NCBI RefSeq assembly: GCF_003010915.2
Contig: NZ_CP028426.1
Coordinates: 186,001-250,000 of the forward strand
Source: Gulosibacter molinativorax
GTDB lineage: Bacteria; Actinomycetota; Actinomycetes; Actinomycetales; Microbacteriaceae
Direction of reading: 5' to 3'
Length of the DNA: 64,000 nt
Shown here: in pieces, positions 17,411-27,409 of the stretch
How positions within the stretch are numbered: the first letter of the stretch is position 1
Layout of the letters: every line of letters starts with the position of its first letter
Notes under the pieces: model-generated
Seen by the model: only the letters and a program-made list of their open reading frames with translations
Told to the model about the DNA's origin: nothing
Database searches by the model: none
Program-made: the position numbers and the translations under genes

Positions 17411-19492
17411 TCAGCCCCACCCGGTAAGCCCGCGCCTGCGTAGCAGCGGCTCGATCCGCGCATCCTCACCGAGGAACTCGCGCACGAGCTGCTGCGGTGG
17501 GCGGGAGCCTCCCGGCTGAAGGATTGCGAGACGGAAGCGCTCACCGGTGCCTCGAACTTCATCCGATGCCTCGAAGACCTCGACCGAGGCCGCATCGAAC
17601 ACCTCGCTCCAGATGTAGCCGTAGTAACCGGCCGAGTAGCCGCCGCCGAAGATGTGCTGGAAGTACGTGGACGAGTACCGCGTGGGCACCGTCTCGACGA
17701 GCAGTCCCGCGCGCTCGAGCGCATCCCGCTCGAAGGCGACGACGTCGGTGACGGCGTTAGCCTCAGCTGCGGAGAGCTTGTGCCAGGCCATGTCGAGCAC
17801 GGAAGCAGCCAGATATTCCGTGGTCGAGAACCCCTGATTGAACAGGCCGGCGGCCTTCAGCTTCTCCCGCTGGGTCTCGGGGAGTGGCTCGCCGGTTTCG
17901 TAGTGGCGCGCGTAATTTGCAAGTACGACCGGATGCGTGAGCCACATTTCGTTGACCTGGCTCGGGAACTCGACGAAGTCGCGCAGGACGTTCGTGCCGC
18001 CGAAGTGCGGGTAGGTGACGTGGGCGAGCAGTCCGTGGAGCGCGTGGCCGAACTCGTGGAACAGCGTCTCGACCTCGTCGAGCGTGAGGAGCGTAGGCGC
18101 GCCCGCGGGCGGCTTCGGCACGTTGAGCACGTTGAACACGACCGTCGACTCGCCGCCCAGCTCGTTCTGCTGCCGATAAGTCGACATCCAGGCGCCGCCG
18201 CGCTTAATATCGCGCGTGTAGAGGTCAAGGATGTAGAGTCCGAGCGCGCTGCCATCGGCGTCGAAAACCTCGAAGACCTGAGCATCCGGGTGGTGAGCGA
18301 CGAGCTCCTCGCGCGGCGCAAAGGTGATCCCGTAGACGAGCTCCGCCGCATGGAACACGCCGTCGTGAAGCACCCGCTCGGCCTCGAAATATGGCCGCAG
18401 CGCCGCTTCGTCGACGTCGTAGTCGCGTGCTCGTACCTGCTCCGCATAGAACGCCCAGTCCCAGGGCTCGAGTGCGAACGGATCAGCGCCGCTCGCACGC
18501 TGCTGCTCTTCCGCGAGCCGTTGGAGAACCTCAAGCTCTCGACCCGCATTGCGAACCGCAGGGCCCGAGAGGGTCGCGAGCCGCTCGTCGATTGCGGCGA
18601 CGGAGCCTGCGGTGGAGTTGGCGGCCACGAGCGCGGCGTGGCTCGAGAACCCGAGCAGCTCTGCGCGTTCGGCCCGAAGCCGCACCGATTCAAGCACCGT
18701 CTCTCGGTTGTCGTGCTCGCCTCCGCGGGATCCGCGCGCCCGGGATGCGGTGAAGATTCGTTCGCGCAGGCCCCGATTGCGAAGTTGGGCGAGCCAGGGA
18801 TGGCCGGTGTAGAGCGGGAGGGTGATGCGATACTTGCCGTCGAGCCCCGCTTCGGTCGCGGCGGCGCGAGCCGCAGCGATCTCGGATTCGGCGAGCCCGT
18901 CGAGTTCCCCGACATCGTCGACCACGACGGCGAGCGCATTTGTATCGCCCTGGAGATTGCGCACGAACAGCGAGTCGAGGCTCGCGAGCTGCTGGTTGAG
19001 TTCCTTCAGCCGGGCCTTGCCGGACTCGTCAAGGCCAGCACCGTCGAGCCGGTACTCGAGCTCGTAGCGCTCCACGAGGTAGCGCTGCTCCTGCGTGAGG
19101 TCCTGGCCTTCGCGCTGGTCGAACACCGCACGGATGCGCGAGTACAGCGCCGAGTTCAGGCTGATCGCGTCGTAGTGGGCGGCGATGCGGGGCGAGAACT
19201 CTTCCTCGAGCGATTCCATTTCCTCGGTCGCATCAGAAGAGGTGAGCGCGAAGAACACCTCCAGCACTCGGTCGAGCAGCCGTCCCGAGCGTTCGAGCGC
19301 CTCGATCGTGTTGGTGAAGGTCGCGGGCTCGTCGTTCGCGGTGATCGCGTCGACCTCGGCGAGATGTTCGGTAAATCCCGCCTCGATGGCGGGCGCGAAG
19401 TGCTCGGTCCGGATGCGCGCAAACGGCGGGAGGTCGTGGGGGAGCGAAGACGGGGATGCGAAGGGGTTATCGGGAGCAAGCGAACCGGTCAT
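17411..19492 (-). CDS. M3 family metallopeptidase (peptidyl-dipeptidase Dcp-like)
   Basis: The 693-residue cytosolic zinc peptidase carries the HExxH motif HEFGHALHGLL at about residue 475, with the downstream Glu in FVEFPSQVNEMW. The whole length and the N-terminal helical channel region match the Dcp/oligopeptidase A group, which cleaves peptides left by Clp-type proteolysis. A -10-like TAGGCT sits six bases before the ATG and there is no Shine-Dalgarno sequence, so a leaderless transcript is possible. It reads in the same direction as the two small genes and valS upstream. Confidence 0.92.
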   Translation of the reverse strand: MTGSLAPDNPFASPSSLPHDLPPFARIRTEHFAPAIEAGFTEHLAEVDAITANDEPATFTNTIEALERSGRLLDRVLEVFFALTSSDATEEMESLEEEFSPRIAAHYDAISLNSALYSRIRAVFDQREGQDLTQEQRYLVERYELEYRLDGAGLDESGKARLKELNQQLASLDSLFVRNLQGDTNALAVVVDDVGELDGLAESEIAAARAAATEAGLDGKYRITLPLYTGHPWLAQLRNRGLRERIFTASRARGSRGGEHDNRETVLESVRLRAERAELLGFSSHAALVAANSTAGSVAAIDERLATLSGPAVRNAGRELEVLQRLAEEQQRASGADPFALEPWDWAFYAEQVRARDYDVDEAALRPYFEAERVLHDGVFHAAELVYGITFAPREELVAHHPDAQVFEVFDADGSALGLYILDLYTRDIKRGGAWMSTYRQQNELGGESTVVFNVLNVPKPPAGAPTLLTLDEVETLFHEFGHALHGLLAHVTYPHFGGTNVLRDFVEFPSQVNEMWLTHPVVLANYARHYETGEPLPETQREKLKAAGLFNQGFSTTEYLAASVLDMAWHKLSAAEANAVTDVVAFERDALERAGLLVETVPTRYSSTYFQHIFGGGYSAGYYGYIWSEVFDAASVEVFEASDEVRGTGERFRLAILQPGGSRPPQQLVREFLGEDARIEPLLRRRGLTGWG

Positions 19493-19511
19493 CGGCTCAG
19501 CCTACGACGCC

Positions 19512-19769
19512 CTAGCTGAGCCAATCGTCGTCGTCATCGGTGTCGATGGCACTTGAATCGGATTCGGTCGACACCGTGCCATCGGCGCGCAGCGCGACGC
19601 GAACTCCGCCCGGATGCTCGGCAACCGGGCGTCCCTCGAGCCACGTGAGCGTCCACGCACCCAGGGTGAGACCGTGCGCATCCTCGGCCAACGAAACGGC
19701 CTTGACGAACGGCTCGGACAGTGTGGCGGGCGCGGGGCCTCCAACAGGCCACCGGGTTCCGATTTGCAC
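19512..19769 (-). CDS. small conserved-looking protein of unknown function, 85 aa
   Basis: Not recognised. The protein is compact and begins MQIGTRWPVG, then TLTWLEGRPV near the middle and a very acidic tail (DTDDDDDWLS). It has no cysteines, signal peptide or membrane span. The GTG start at 19769 lies seven bases after the stop of the GNAT-like gene, so the two are almost certainly co-transcribed. Similar short proteins occur beside housekeeping genes in related actinobacteria, as far as I recall, but without known role. Confidence 0.6.
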   Translation of the reverse strand: MQIGTRWPVGGPAPATLSEPFVKAVSLAEDAHGLTLGAWTLTWLEGRPVAEHPGGVRVALRADGTVSTESDSSAIDTDDDDDWLS

Positions 19770-19775
19770 GGTGAC

Positions 19776-20282
19776 CTAGTTGTGCACCGGCATCGCAAAC
19801 GTGCCGTCTTCGGTCAGCGTCCCAAAACTCCGGCTAATCCGGGTGTACAGCCCGTTCGCGGAAGGGGCGCGCCACAACAACCTCGAAGCGCCGATCGACG
19901 CGGCGTGGTCGTTCAGCGACTCGAAGAGCGCCTCGAGCGAAGCACCGTCGGCCTCCATTTGCTCGACGTAGATCGCACCAATTTCGAGCTGGAGAAATCC
20001 GTCAAGGGCATTGAGATGCGGGGTCGCGAACGCGAATCCGCCGATGTGACCGGAGCGCTCGACCACGAGCGACTTGAGGTCGGTAATCCGGTGCATGGAC
20101 TGCCAAGTCCGCAGCGCGCGTTCATCCGTGAATTTTGCGCCCTGATCCTGGAGATACTGACTATAGAGGCCCACCCACGTGAAGAAATCGGAGTCGGACA
20201 GCGGCCGAACCGTGGGCGTCGGGCGGGATGGAGCCGTCGCACGCGCGCTTCGGCGGGAGGAGCGTGAAAGTGATTCAGTCAT
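19776..20282 (-). CDS. GNAT-like protein, 168 aa
   Basis: After a basic Ser/Arg-rich N-terminal 25 residues, the protein has an acetyltransferase-like layout: LSDSDFFTWVGLYSQYL opening helix, a beta-strand pair LVVERSGHIGGFAFATP, then LEIGAIYVEQMEADGASLEALFESL, which fits the strand-4/helix-3 region, and SRLLWRAPSANGLYTRISRSFGTL near the end. The acetyl-CoA-binding Q/RxxGxG/A loop is replaced by EQMEADGAS, so catalytic activity is uncertain. The ATG at 20282 is preceded by AAGG. Confidence 0.6.
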   Translation of the reverse strand: MTESLSRSSRRSARATAPSRPTPTVRPLSDSDFFTWVGLYSQYLQDQGAKFTDERALRTWQSMHRITDLKSLVVERSGHIGGFAFATPHLNALDGFLQLEIGAIYVEQMEADGASLEALFESLNDHAASIGASRLLWRAPSANGLYTRISRSFGTLTEDGTFAMPVHN

Positions 20283-20518
20283 ACCTTGCCGTAGTCGTAG
20301 TGAGATAAGAATTCTACGCTGTGGTCTGTGAGATCACCGAAGAAATTTAGGTGATACCTCATCGCCTGGGTGTACGGGTCGTCCTCATTGGGATGCACGT
20401 GAGGTGGCCGGATGGACGACGCGCGTTAGGTACACATCCCATAGTCTTTCGATGCGCACGTGGCTTTCCGCCACTGCGCTCCCGGAATTTTCTTACCGGG
20501 ACCCTGGGGAGGGAATCC

Positions 20519-20552
20519 GCGGGTGACTGGTTCGGGGGATCCAGTCACCCGC
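20519..20552 (-). terminator. hairpin downstream of valS
   Basis: GCGGGTGACTGG (20519-20530) and CCAGTCACCCGC (20541-20552) form a perfect 12-bp stem with a 10-base loop, 14 bp beyond the valS stop. On the valS strand the next bases are GGATTCCCT, so the T-run is poor. The rest of the 20283-20566 gap shows only probable promoter sequence for the GNAT-like gene. Confidence 0.6.
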
Positions 20553-20566
20553 TACCCCGGCAGGAA

Positions 20567-23164
20567 CTAGTCCTGCTTCTTCTGCGGTGGCTCGCCGAGC
20601 TCGACGTCGCGAATCGCGAATGCCTCACCCTCGGCGAGATTCATCGCCTCGACGCGGCCGACTGCCTTCAGGTCCTCCGCGATACCGCGCAGCTGCTCGA
20701 GCTGCTCGGCGGGTGCCTCGATCGTCATGCCCAGGATCGGCGTCTTCTGCGAGACCTTCTCGGTCGTCTTCGCGCCGCGGATCGAAATGAGGGCCTGGGA
20801 TGCGAGGGCGAGCACGGCAGGCACGCCGCACTCGGGCAGGTCGGCGACCTGCGGCCACGCGGCCTCGTGTACCGAACCGTCCTGCCACCACGACCACACC
20901 TCTTCGGTCGCAAACGGGATTACCGGCGCGAACAGGCGCAGTAGCACCGAGGTGGCCAGGCGCATTGCCGCGACGGCCGACTGACGGCCAGCCGTATCCT
21001 CTTCGCTGTAGGCGCGGTCCTTCACGAGCTCGAGGTAGTCGTCACAGAACGTCCAGAAGAACGTCTCCGAGACCTCGAGTGCGCGGGCGTGGTTGTATTC
21101 GTCGAGGGCCGCGGTTGCGGTCTCGACGACCTGGCGGAGCTCGGCGAGCATCGCGAGGTCGAGCGGGTTGGTGATCGACGCCACCTCGGCACCCGACGCA
21201 TCGAACCCGAGCACGAGCTTGGCCGCGTTCAGCACCTTGATCGCGAGGCGTCGACCGATCTTGATCTGCGTGGGTCGCTGCGGGTCGAAGGCAGCGTCGG
21301 TGCCGAGGCGGCTCGACGCTGCCCAGTACCGAACCGCATCCGAACCGTGCTGGTCGAGCAGGCCCGCGGGCGTGACCACGTTGCCCTTCGACTTCGACAT
21401 CTTCTTGCGATCTGGGTCAACAATGAAGCCCGAGAGCGTCGCGTTTTCCCAAGGCAGGGTCTGTGCCTCGAGCTCGCTGCGCAGCAGCGTCGAGAATAGC
21501 CAGGTGCGGATGATGTCCTGACCCTGCGGGCGCAGGTCGAACGGGTAGACGAGCTCGAAGAGCTCGTTGTCGCGCTCCCAGCCGCCGACAAGCTGCGGGG
21601 TGAGGGACGAGGTCATCCAGGTGTCCATGACGTCGACTTCGCCGAGGAAACCACCCGCCTGGCCGCGCTGCGATTCCTCGTATCCTGACGGCGCATCCGA
21701 AGACGGGTCGACGGGGAGCTGGTCTTCGGCAGGGATGATCGGGGTCTCGTACTGCACGGTGCCCTCGGCGTCGATCGGGTACCAAACCGGGATCGGCACG
21801 CCGAAGAAGCGCTGACGCGAGATGAGCCAGTCGCCGGAGAGGCCCTCGACCCAGTTCTCGTAGCGCACGCGCATGAAGTCGGGCCAGAACTTGAGGTTCT
21901 TGCCGTGCTCGAGGAGGCGAGCGCGGAGGTCCTTGTCGTTCGCACCGTTCTTCACGTACCACTGGCGGGTCGAGACGATCTCGAGCGGCTTGTCGCCCTT
22001 CTCGAAGAACTTTACGGGGTGGGTAATCGTCTTGATCTCCCCCTCGAGCTCGCCCGACTCGGTCAGCGCATCCACGACGATCTTCTTCGCCGAGAACACG
22101 GTCTTGCCCGCCATCTCGTCGAAGATGGCCTTGCCGGTCTCGCTCGTGATGACCTCGGGGCGCTCGGCAATGATGCGGCCGTCCTCGCCGATGATCGAGC
22201 GGTTCGGGAGCTTCAGCTCGCGCCACCAGATCACGTCGGTGACGTCACCGAAGGTACAGATCATCGCGATACCCGAGCCCTTGTCCGGCTGCGCGAGCTG
22301 GTGGGAGAGCACCGGCACCTCGACGTCGAAGAGCGGGGTGCGCACGGTCTTGCCGAAGTAGGGCTGGTAGCGCTCGTCGTCAGGATGCGCGACCAGGGCC
22401 ACACACGCCGGCAGCAGCTCGGGGCGCGTGGTTTCGATGTGGATGTCGCCGTCCTCGGCGTGGAAGGCGAGGCGGTGGTATGCGCCGGGCTGGTCGCGGT
22501 CCTCGAGCTCGGCCTGGGCCACGGCCGTGCGGAAGGTCACGTCCCACAGCGTCGGCGCCATGTCCTGGTACGCCTCGCCGCGGGCGATGTTGCGAATGAA
22601 GCCGAGCTGGGATGCGCGGCGCGAGTTATCGTCGATCGTGCGGTAGGTCTGTTGCCAGTCGACCGACAGGCCGAGCTGTCGCCACAGGTCCTCGAAGGAC
22701 TTCTCGTCCTCCTGTGTCAGCTCGAGGCACAGCTCGATGAAGTTCTGGCGCGAGATCGGCTGCTGGTCGGCGGCCTTGATGCTCTTGCCCTCGCCACCGC
22801 GGTGCGGCGGTTCAAAACCCTCGACGTAGGGGAGCGACGGGTCGCAGCGAACGCCGTAGTAGTTCTGCACACGACGCTCGGTCGGCAGGCCGTTGTCGTC
22901 CCAACCCATCGGGTAGAACACGCGTTTTCCCTGCATCCGCTTGTAGCGGGCGACGACGTCGGTGTGCGTGTACGAGAACACGTGGCCGATGTGTAGCGAG
23001 CCGGATGCGGTCGGCGGGGGAGTGTCGATCGAGTAGACGTCCTCGCGCGTCGCGCCCTCGCGCTTGAAACGGTACGTTCCCTGGTCTTCCCACACCTCTT
23101 CCCACTTGGCTTCGAGCCCTTCGAGGGCCGGCTTGTCTGGGATGTTTGCGGGCGTGGCCGTCAT
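20567..23164 (-). CDS. valS: valyl-tRNA synthetase
   Basis: An 865-residue class I synthetase that charges tRNA-Val. The HIGH motif is HIGHVF near residue 59, KMSKS is present as KKMSKSKGN near residue 583, and the large CP1 editing domain lies between with the ATTRPE-like segment IHIETTRPELLPACVALV. The long C-terminal coiled coil that clamps tRNA in E. coli ValS is absent; instead the protein ends with a short acidic tail (EPPQKKQD). In this it resembles the ValS type 2 form I recall from archaea, Rickettsia and Microbacteriaceae. GGAG precedes the ATG at 23164. No T-box-like sequence is seen upstream. Confidence 0.95.
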   Translation of the reverse strand: MTATPANIPDKPALEGLEAKWEEVWEDQGTYRFKREGATREDVYSIDTPPPTASGSLHIGHVFSYTHTDVVARYKRMQGKRVFYPMGWDDNGLPTERRVQNYYGVRCDPSLPYVEGFEPPHRGGEGKSIKAADQQPISRQNFIELCLELTQEDEKSFEDLWRQLGLSVDWQQTYRTIDDNSRRASQLGFIRNIARGEAYQDMAPTLWDVTFRTAVAQAELEDRDQPGAYHRLAFHAEDGDIHIETTRPELLPACVALVAHPDDERYQPYFGKTVRTPLFDVEVPVLSHQLAQPDKGSGIAMICTFGDVTDVIWWRELKLPNRSIIGEDGRIIAERPEVITSETGKAIFDEMAGKTVFSAKKIVVDALTESGELEGEIKTITHPVKFFEKGDKPLEIVSTRQWYVKNGANDKDLRARLLEHGKNLKFWPDFMRVRYENWVEGLSGDWLISRQRFFGVPIPVWYPIDAEGTVQYETPIIPAEDQLPVDPSSDAPSGYEESQRGQAGGFLGEVDVMDTWMTSSLTPQLVGGWERDNELFELVYPFDLRPQGQDIIRTWLFSTLLRSELEAQTLPWENATLSGFIVDPDRKKMSKSKGNVVTPAGLLDQHGSDAVRYWAASSRLGTDAAFDPQRPTQIKIGRRLAIKVLNAAKLVLGFDASGAEVASITNPLDLAMLAELRQVVETATAALDEYNHARALEVSETFFWTFCDDYLELVKDRAYSEEDTAGRQSAVAAMRLATSVLLRLFAPVIPFATEEVWSWWQDGSVHEAAWPQVADLPECGVPAVLALASQALISIRGAKTTEKVSQKTPILGMTIEAPAEQLEQLRGIAEDLKAVGRVEAMNLAEGEAFAIRDVELGEPPQKKQD

Positions 23165-23273
23165 GCATACTCCGTTTCAATATGGGCGGCACCGAGTCTG
23201 GGGTGCCTGCTGTGACCCAGCCATGGTACCCGTTTCCCGCGCCAGAAGACACCCGAGGAAACGGCGATGCTCG

Positions 23274-23843
23274 CTAGTCCAGCTCTCCCCACCAGCCGGG
23301 CATCGAGGCGAGCACCGACTCCAATAGCGCTTTCTCGCTGACGTTGTCGTTCATCACCCACACCTCGATGGCACCGACGAGCGCGTATGCGACAAAGTGG
23401 GCCGCGATATCGCGGTTGAGTTCCTCTGGGAATGCTGGCTGTCGGTCGATGACCTGGCGGATCGACACCGTGAAGTGCTTCGTGAGAACGTTCTGCGAGA
23501 CTCCGTCGGAAGTGTTGTCGAACGAGCGGCGGTAGATCGGTTCGAACTTGCGGATGTGTGCCACGACGCCCTCGAGCGAATCGCGCAGCACGTCGAGGCG
23601 AGGTCGCGAGCGGTCGGCGCGACGCTCGATGTCGAGGTAGCGAAGCACATCCAGATCCCTCGTTAGGGCCGCGAACAACACATCCTGCACCGAGGAATAG
23701 TGATCGTAGAAGGTCGCGCGGTTGATGCCGGCGAGCTGGGTGATAGCGGCGACGTTGAACGACTTCGCTTCGTCGCCCATCGCGAGCTCGAGCGCCGCGG
23801 CCTGCATCGACTCGCGGGTCCGCAATACTCGCGGATCAGTCAT
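23274..23843 (-). CDS. TetR family transcriptional regulator
   Basis: The 189-residue protein has an N-terminal TetR HTH (TRESMQAAALELAM ... FNVAAITQLAGINRATFYDHYSS, about residues 9-55) and a helical ligand-binding domain. The DNA-binding residues are standard. It is 50 bp downstream of the NCS2 permease gene and 110 bp upstream of valS in the same orientation. It may regulate the purine permease, but no clear palindrome is seen in the intergenic DNA. GAGG precedes the ATG. Confidence 0.88.
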   Translation of the reverse strand: MTDPRVLRTRESMQAAALELAMGDEAKSFNVAAITQLAGINRATFYDHYSSVQDVLFAALTRDLDVLRYLDIERRADRSRPRLDVLRDSLEGVVAHIRKFEPIYRRSFDNTSDGVSQNVLTKHFTVSIRQVIDRQPAFPEELNRDIAAHFVAYALVGAIEVWVMNDNVSEKALLESVLASMPGWWGELD

Positions 23844-23892
23844 GGCGTCCTCGTTTCTATCTGACCAGTAAATGTACCGCTATTGCCTGCAG

Positions 23893-25347
23893 CTAGCCGA
23901 GCAGCGACTCGAGTGGCGTCCTCGCGAAGAAGATGATGAATCCGGCGGCAACCACCCAGAGCAGCCAGTGCACCTGACGGGCGCGCCCGGAGAACGCGTG
24001 GATGATGACCCAGGAGACGAAGCCCACGCCGATGCCGTTCGCGATCGAGTAGGTAAGCGGCATCGTGATGATCGTGAGGAAGGTGGGGATGGCCACGGCG
24101 ATGTCGTGCCATTCGATGTCCGAGACTCCGGCCATCATCATGGCGCCGACGACCACGAGGGCGGCTGAGCCGACCTCCATCGGGACGACGACGGCGAGCG
24201 GGGTGAAGAACATCGCAATCACGAACAGCAACCCCGTTACAACCGACGCCAGACCGGTGCGAGCACCCTCACCGATGCCCGACGCGGAGTCGACATAGAT
24301 CGTGTTCGAGGAGGTGGAGGTCGCGCCACCGACCACGGCGCCGAGACCCTCGATGATGAACGCCTGGCGGATGCGCGGGAACGTGCCGTCTTCGTTCGCA
24401 AGTCCGGCGTTTCGGGCGAGGCCCGTCATCGCCCCCATCGCGTCGAAGAAGTTCATGAACACGAGCGTGAGGAGCAGCATGAGGGCGGCGACCGGGCCGA
24501 TGCGCGCGAACGAGCCGAAGAGATCGAACTCGCCGATGAGGCCGAGATCGGGCACCGAGACGATCGTCTTCGGCAGTGTCGGGACGGTGAGCCCCCAGCC
24601 ACCGGGATTCTCCGCTCCAGCGGCGCCGATGTGCCAGATGGCTTCGACCACCAGCGCGATGACGGTGCCGACGACCATACCGATCAGGATGGCGCCGGGC
24701 ACTTTTCGTACGAGCAGGATCGCCATGAGCAGCAGGGTTACGACGAAGATGACCGTGGGAACGGTCGTGATCGAGCCACCGAAGCCGAGCTGCACAGGTG
24801 TGCCCTCGGCGCGCGTGACAAAGCCGGAATTGACGAGCCCGACGAACGCGATGAACATGCCGATGCCGACGGTGATCGCGGATTTCAAGGCGGCCGGCAC
24901 GGCATGGAAGATCGCGGTGCGCGCCCCGGTGGCGCCGAGAATCACGATGATCACGCCGTTGAGGAACACGAGCCCCATGGCCTCCGGCCACGTGACCTGA
25001 TGGACCATCGAGACCGCGAGGAACGAGTTGATACCGAGACCCGCGGACAGCGCGAACGGCAGGTTGGCGACGAGGCCGAACAGGATCGTGAGGAGCCCGG
25101 ACGCGAGTGCCGTCGCGGATGCAACCTGGACCGCGTCGAGGAAGTTCCCCTCGACGTCGGGGGAGGAGCTACCGGCGAGGATGATCGGGTTGAGCACCAG
25201 GATGTACGAGATTGTGATGAAGGTGACGACGCCACCCCGGATCTCGCGGCTCACGGTCGAACGTCGATCACTCAGCTGGAATAGCCGCTCGAGGAGACCC
25301 GGAGTCGAAGGATTGGGCGTACGCGTGGATGCCGTCTGGTTGCTCAC
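23893..25347 (-). CDS. NCS2 family purine permease (AzgA/PbuG-like)
   Basis: The 484-residue integral membrane protein has the 14-helix pattern of the AzgA-type branch of the NCS2 family, which imports hypoxanthine, guanine or adenine by proton symport. Family blocks visible are SREIRGGVVTFITISYILVLNP near residue 35, SAGLGINSFLAVSMV near 100, and the signature TSSSNTIYVDSASGIGEGART near residue 350. Start GTG at 25347; there is no Shine-Dalgarno sequence but a TAGCAT element lies six bases upstream, and a short 11-bp direct repeat CGCAATGCTAC (25350-25360, 25362-25372) places two such -10-like elements in tandem. Confidence 0.9.
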   Translation of the reverse strand: MSNQTASTRTPNPSTPGLLERLFQLSDRRSTVSREIRGGVVTFITISYILVLNPIILAGSSSPDVEGNFLDAVQVASATALASGLLTILFGLVANLPFALSAGLGINSFLAVSMVHQVTWPEAMGLVFLNGVIIVILGATGARTAIFHAVPAALKSAITVGIGMFIAFVGLVNSGFVTRAEGTPVQLGFGGSITTVPTVIFVVTLLLMAILLVRKVPGAILIGMVVGTVIALVVEAIWHIGAAGAENPGGWGLTVPTLPKTIVSVPDLGLIGEFDLFGSFARIGPVAALMLLLTLVFMNFFDAMGAMTGLARNAGLANEDGTFPRIRQAFIIEGLGAVVGGATSTSSNTIYVDSASGIGEGARTGLASVVTGLLFVIAMFFTPLAVVVPMEVGSAALVVVGAMMMAGVSDIEWHDIAVAIPTFLTIITMPLTYSIANGIGVGFVSWVIIHAFSGRARQVHWLLWVVAAGFIIFFARTPLESLLG

Positions 25348-25391
25348 GGCGCAATGCTACTCGCAATGCTACGCGGGTTTGCGCGACAGAA

Positions 25392-25429
25392 AAGGCGGTG
25401 GCCGGGGGATAAACCCCGACCACCGCCTT
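25392..25429 (-). terminator. pckG intrinsic terminator
   Basis: On the minus strand AAGGCGGTGGTCGGGG and its partner form a 16-bp stem with one mismatch and loop of six, immediately followed by TTTTCTG. This is a standard rho-independent terminator, 18 bp after the pckG stop. Confidence 0.85.
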
Positions 25430-25447
25430 CTCTAGGTTGCCGCGTGG

Positions 25448-27283
25448 TTACTTCGTGAAGCCCTCGCGAACCTGCTTGAGCTGCTCGTGCAGCTGCGCGG
25501 GCACCTTGTCGCCGATCTTGCCGAAGTACTCTTCGGTGTCGTCGAGCTCGGCGAGCCAACCCTCGGTCGGCACGTCGAAGATCGCCTCGAGCGTGGCCTG
25601 GTCGATGTCGAGGCCGTCGACGTCGACATCCTCGAGCTTCGGGAGGTTACCGATCGGCTGCTCTACGGCATCGACCTTGCCCTCGACGCGCTGCGTGGCC
25701 CACTCAATCGCGCGGATGTTCTCGCCGAAGCCCGGCCAGAGGAACGAGCCGTCGGCGCCGCGACGGAACCAGTTCACCTGGAAGATCGCGGGCGCCTTGT
25801 CGCCAAGGACCTCGCCCATCTCGAGCCAGTGGCCCCAGTAGTCGGCCATGTGGTAGCCAGCGAACGGCTGCATCGCGAACGGGTCGCGGCGAAGCTCGCC
25901 GACCTTGCCTTCGGCTGCCGCGGTGCGCTCGGAACCGAGCGTTGCGCCGAGGAAGCAGCCGTGCTCCCAGCTCTTCGACTGGTAAACGAGCGGCACGTTG
26001 GTGCGGCGGCGGCCACCGAACAGGATGATGTCGACGGGAACACCGTCGGCTGCCTGCCAGTCATCCGAGATAGTCGGGCACTGCTCGGCGCGCACGGTGA
26101 ATCGTGCATTCGGGTGCGCGGCCGGGGCGTCGGACTCGGGCGTCCAGTCGTTGCCCTGCCAATCGATCAGGTGCGCGGGTGCCTCGTCGGTCATACCCTC
26201 CCACCACACGTCGCCGTCATCGGTGAGCGCCACGTTGGTGAAGATGGTGTTCGAAGCGATGGTTTCCATCGCGACGGGGTTCGTCGAGTAGCCGGAGCCG
26301 GGCGCGACGCCGAAGAACCCGAACTCGGGGTTGATTGCGTACAGGCGGCCGTCGTCGCCGGGGCGCATCCACGCGATGTCGTCGCCGAGGGTCTCGACCT
26401 TCCAGCCCGGAAGCTTCGGACGCATCATCGCGAGGTTGGTCTTACCCGTCGCCGACGGGAACGCGCCGGTGATCGTGAACTTGCGACCCTCCGGGTTGGT
26501 GGCCTGGATGAGCAGCATGTGCTCGGCCATCCAGCCCTCGTCGCGTGCCATTACCGAGGCGATGCGCAGGGCGAAGCACTTCTTCCCGAGCAGCGCGTTG
26601 CCGCCGTAGCCCGAGCCGTACGAGATGATCTCGAGGTCGTCGGGGAAGTGCGTGATGTACTTGTTGTCGTTGCAGGGCCACTCGACGTCCGGGCGAGCGT
26701 TGCCTTCCGCATCCACGAGCGGGTAGCCGACCGAGTGCAGGGCCTTGACCCACTCGCGGCCGGGCTTGATGTAGGAGAGGGCCTCGCTGCCCGAGCGGGT
26801 CATGATCGCCATCGAGAGTACGACATAGGGTGAGTCGGTGATCTCGACGCCGTACTGCGTGATCTTGCCGCCGAGGGGGCCCATCGCGAACGGCACGACG
26901 TACATCGTGCGGCCGCGCATCGAGCCCTCGAACAGGCCGTTGAGTTCGGCACGCATCTCGGCAGGTGCGCGCCAGTTGTTCGTGGGGCCAGCGTCCTCTT
27001 CCTTCTCCGAGCAGATGAAGGTGCGGCTCTCGACACGGGCGACGTCGGCGGCGTCCGAGCGGGCGAGGAATGAGTTCGGGCGAAGCTCGGGGTTCAGGCG
27101 AATGAGGGTTCCGGCCTCGACCATTTCGTTGGCGATGCGGTTGTATTCTTCTTCGCTGCCATCGCACCAAACCACCTCAGCAGGCTGAGTGAGCTCTGCG
27201 GTTTCCACCACCCAAGCGTTGACTTCCGCATTTTCGGACAACTGTGGGATGTCTGTAGCGTTCACGGGCGAGGGTGAGGTCAT
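25448..27283 (-). CDS. pckG: phosphoenolpyruvate carboxykinase (GTP)
   Basis: The 611-residue enzyme interconverts oxaloacetate and PEP using GTP/GDP. Family blocks [15 protein letters not shown] and [14 protein letters not shown] and the kinase-1a P-loop [14 protein letters not shown] (about residues 270-283) are present. The P-loop normally reads SACGKTN in GTP-type enzymes, with a reactive Cys that here is Thr (codon ACG), a difference also seen in ATP-type enzymes. All other expected blocks look intact, so I expect an active enzyme. It is monocistronic with its own terminator and a 126-bp upstream gap. Confidence 0.94.
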   Translation of the reverse strand: MTSPSPVNATDIPQLSENAEVNAWVVETAELTQPAEVVWCDGSEEEYNRIANEMVEAGTLIRLNPELRPNSFLARSDAADVARVESRTFICSEKEEDAGPTNNWRAPAEMRAELNGLFEGSMRGRTMYVVPFAMGPLGGKITQYGVEITDSPYVVLSMAIMTRSGSEALSYIKPGREWVKALHSVGYPLVDAEGNARPDVEWPCNDNKYITHFPDDLEIISYGSGYGGNALLGKKCFALRIASVMARDEGWMAEHMLLIQATNPEGRKFTITGAFPSATGKTNLAMMRPKLPGWKVETLGDDIAWMRPGDDGRLYAINPEFGFFGVAPGSGYSTNPVAMETIASNTIFTNVALTDDGDVWWEGMTDEAPAHLIDWQGNDWTPESDAPAAHPNARFTVRAEQCPTISDDWQAADGVPVDIILFGGRRRTNVPLVYQSKSWEHGCFLGATLGSERTAAAEGKVGELRRDPFAMQPFAGYHMADYWGHWLEMGEVLGDKAPAIFQVNWFRRGADGSFLWPGFGENIRAIEWATQRVEGKVDAVEQPIGNLPKLEDVDVDGLDIDQATLEAIFDVPTEGWLAELDDTEEYFGKIGDKVPAQLHEQLKQVREGFTK

Positions 27284-27409
27284 TGCGCAGCTGCTTTCAC
27301 GTCTTCGATATGGATGGAGCTATCAGCCCTGGGCCAATTAGCACGCGGCTAAAGTCCCGGTGAATTAATTGTTGCACTCCCAGTATTCCATGGGTATTGG
27401 CTCGAAGCC

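Noticed and set aside
17654..19519. Long open frame (about 620 codons) on the plus strand opposite the M3 peptidase gene
   Set aside because: It is fully antisense to a well-defined metallopeptidase, its product is Arg/Glu/Val-rich without motifs, and such frames arise from high third-position GC in the real gene.
23165..23273. T-box in front of valS
   Set aside because: No TGGTNCCGCG-like sequence or specifier context is found in the 110-bp upstream gap on the valS strand.
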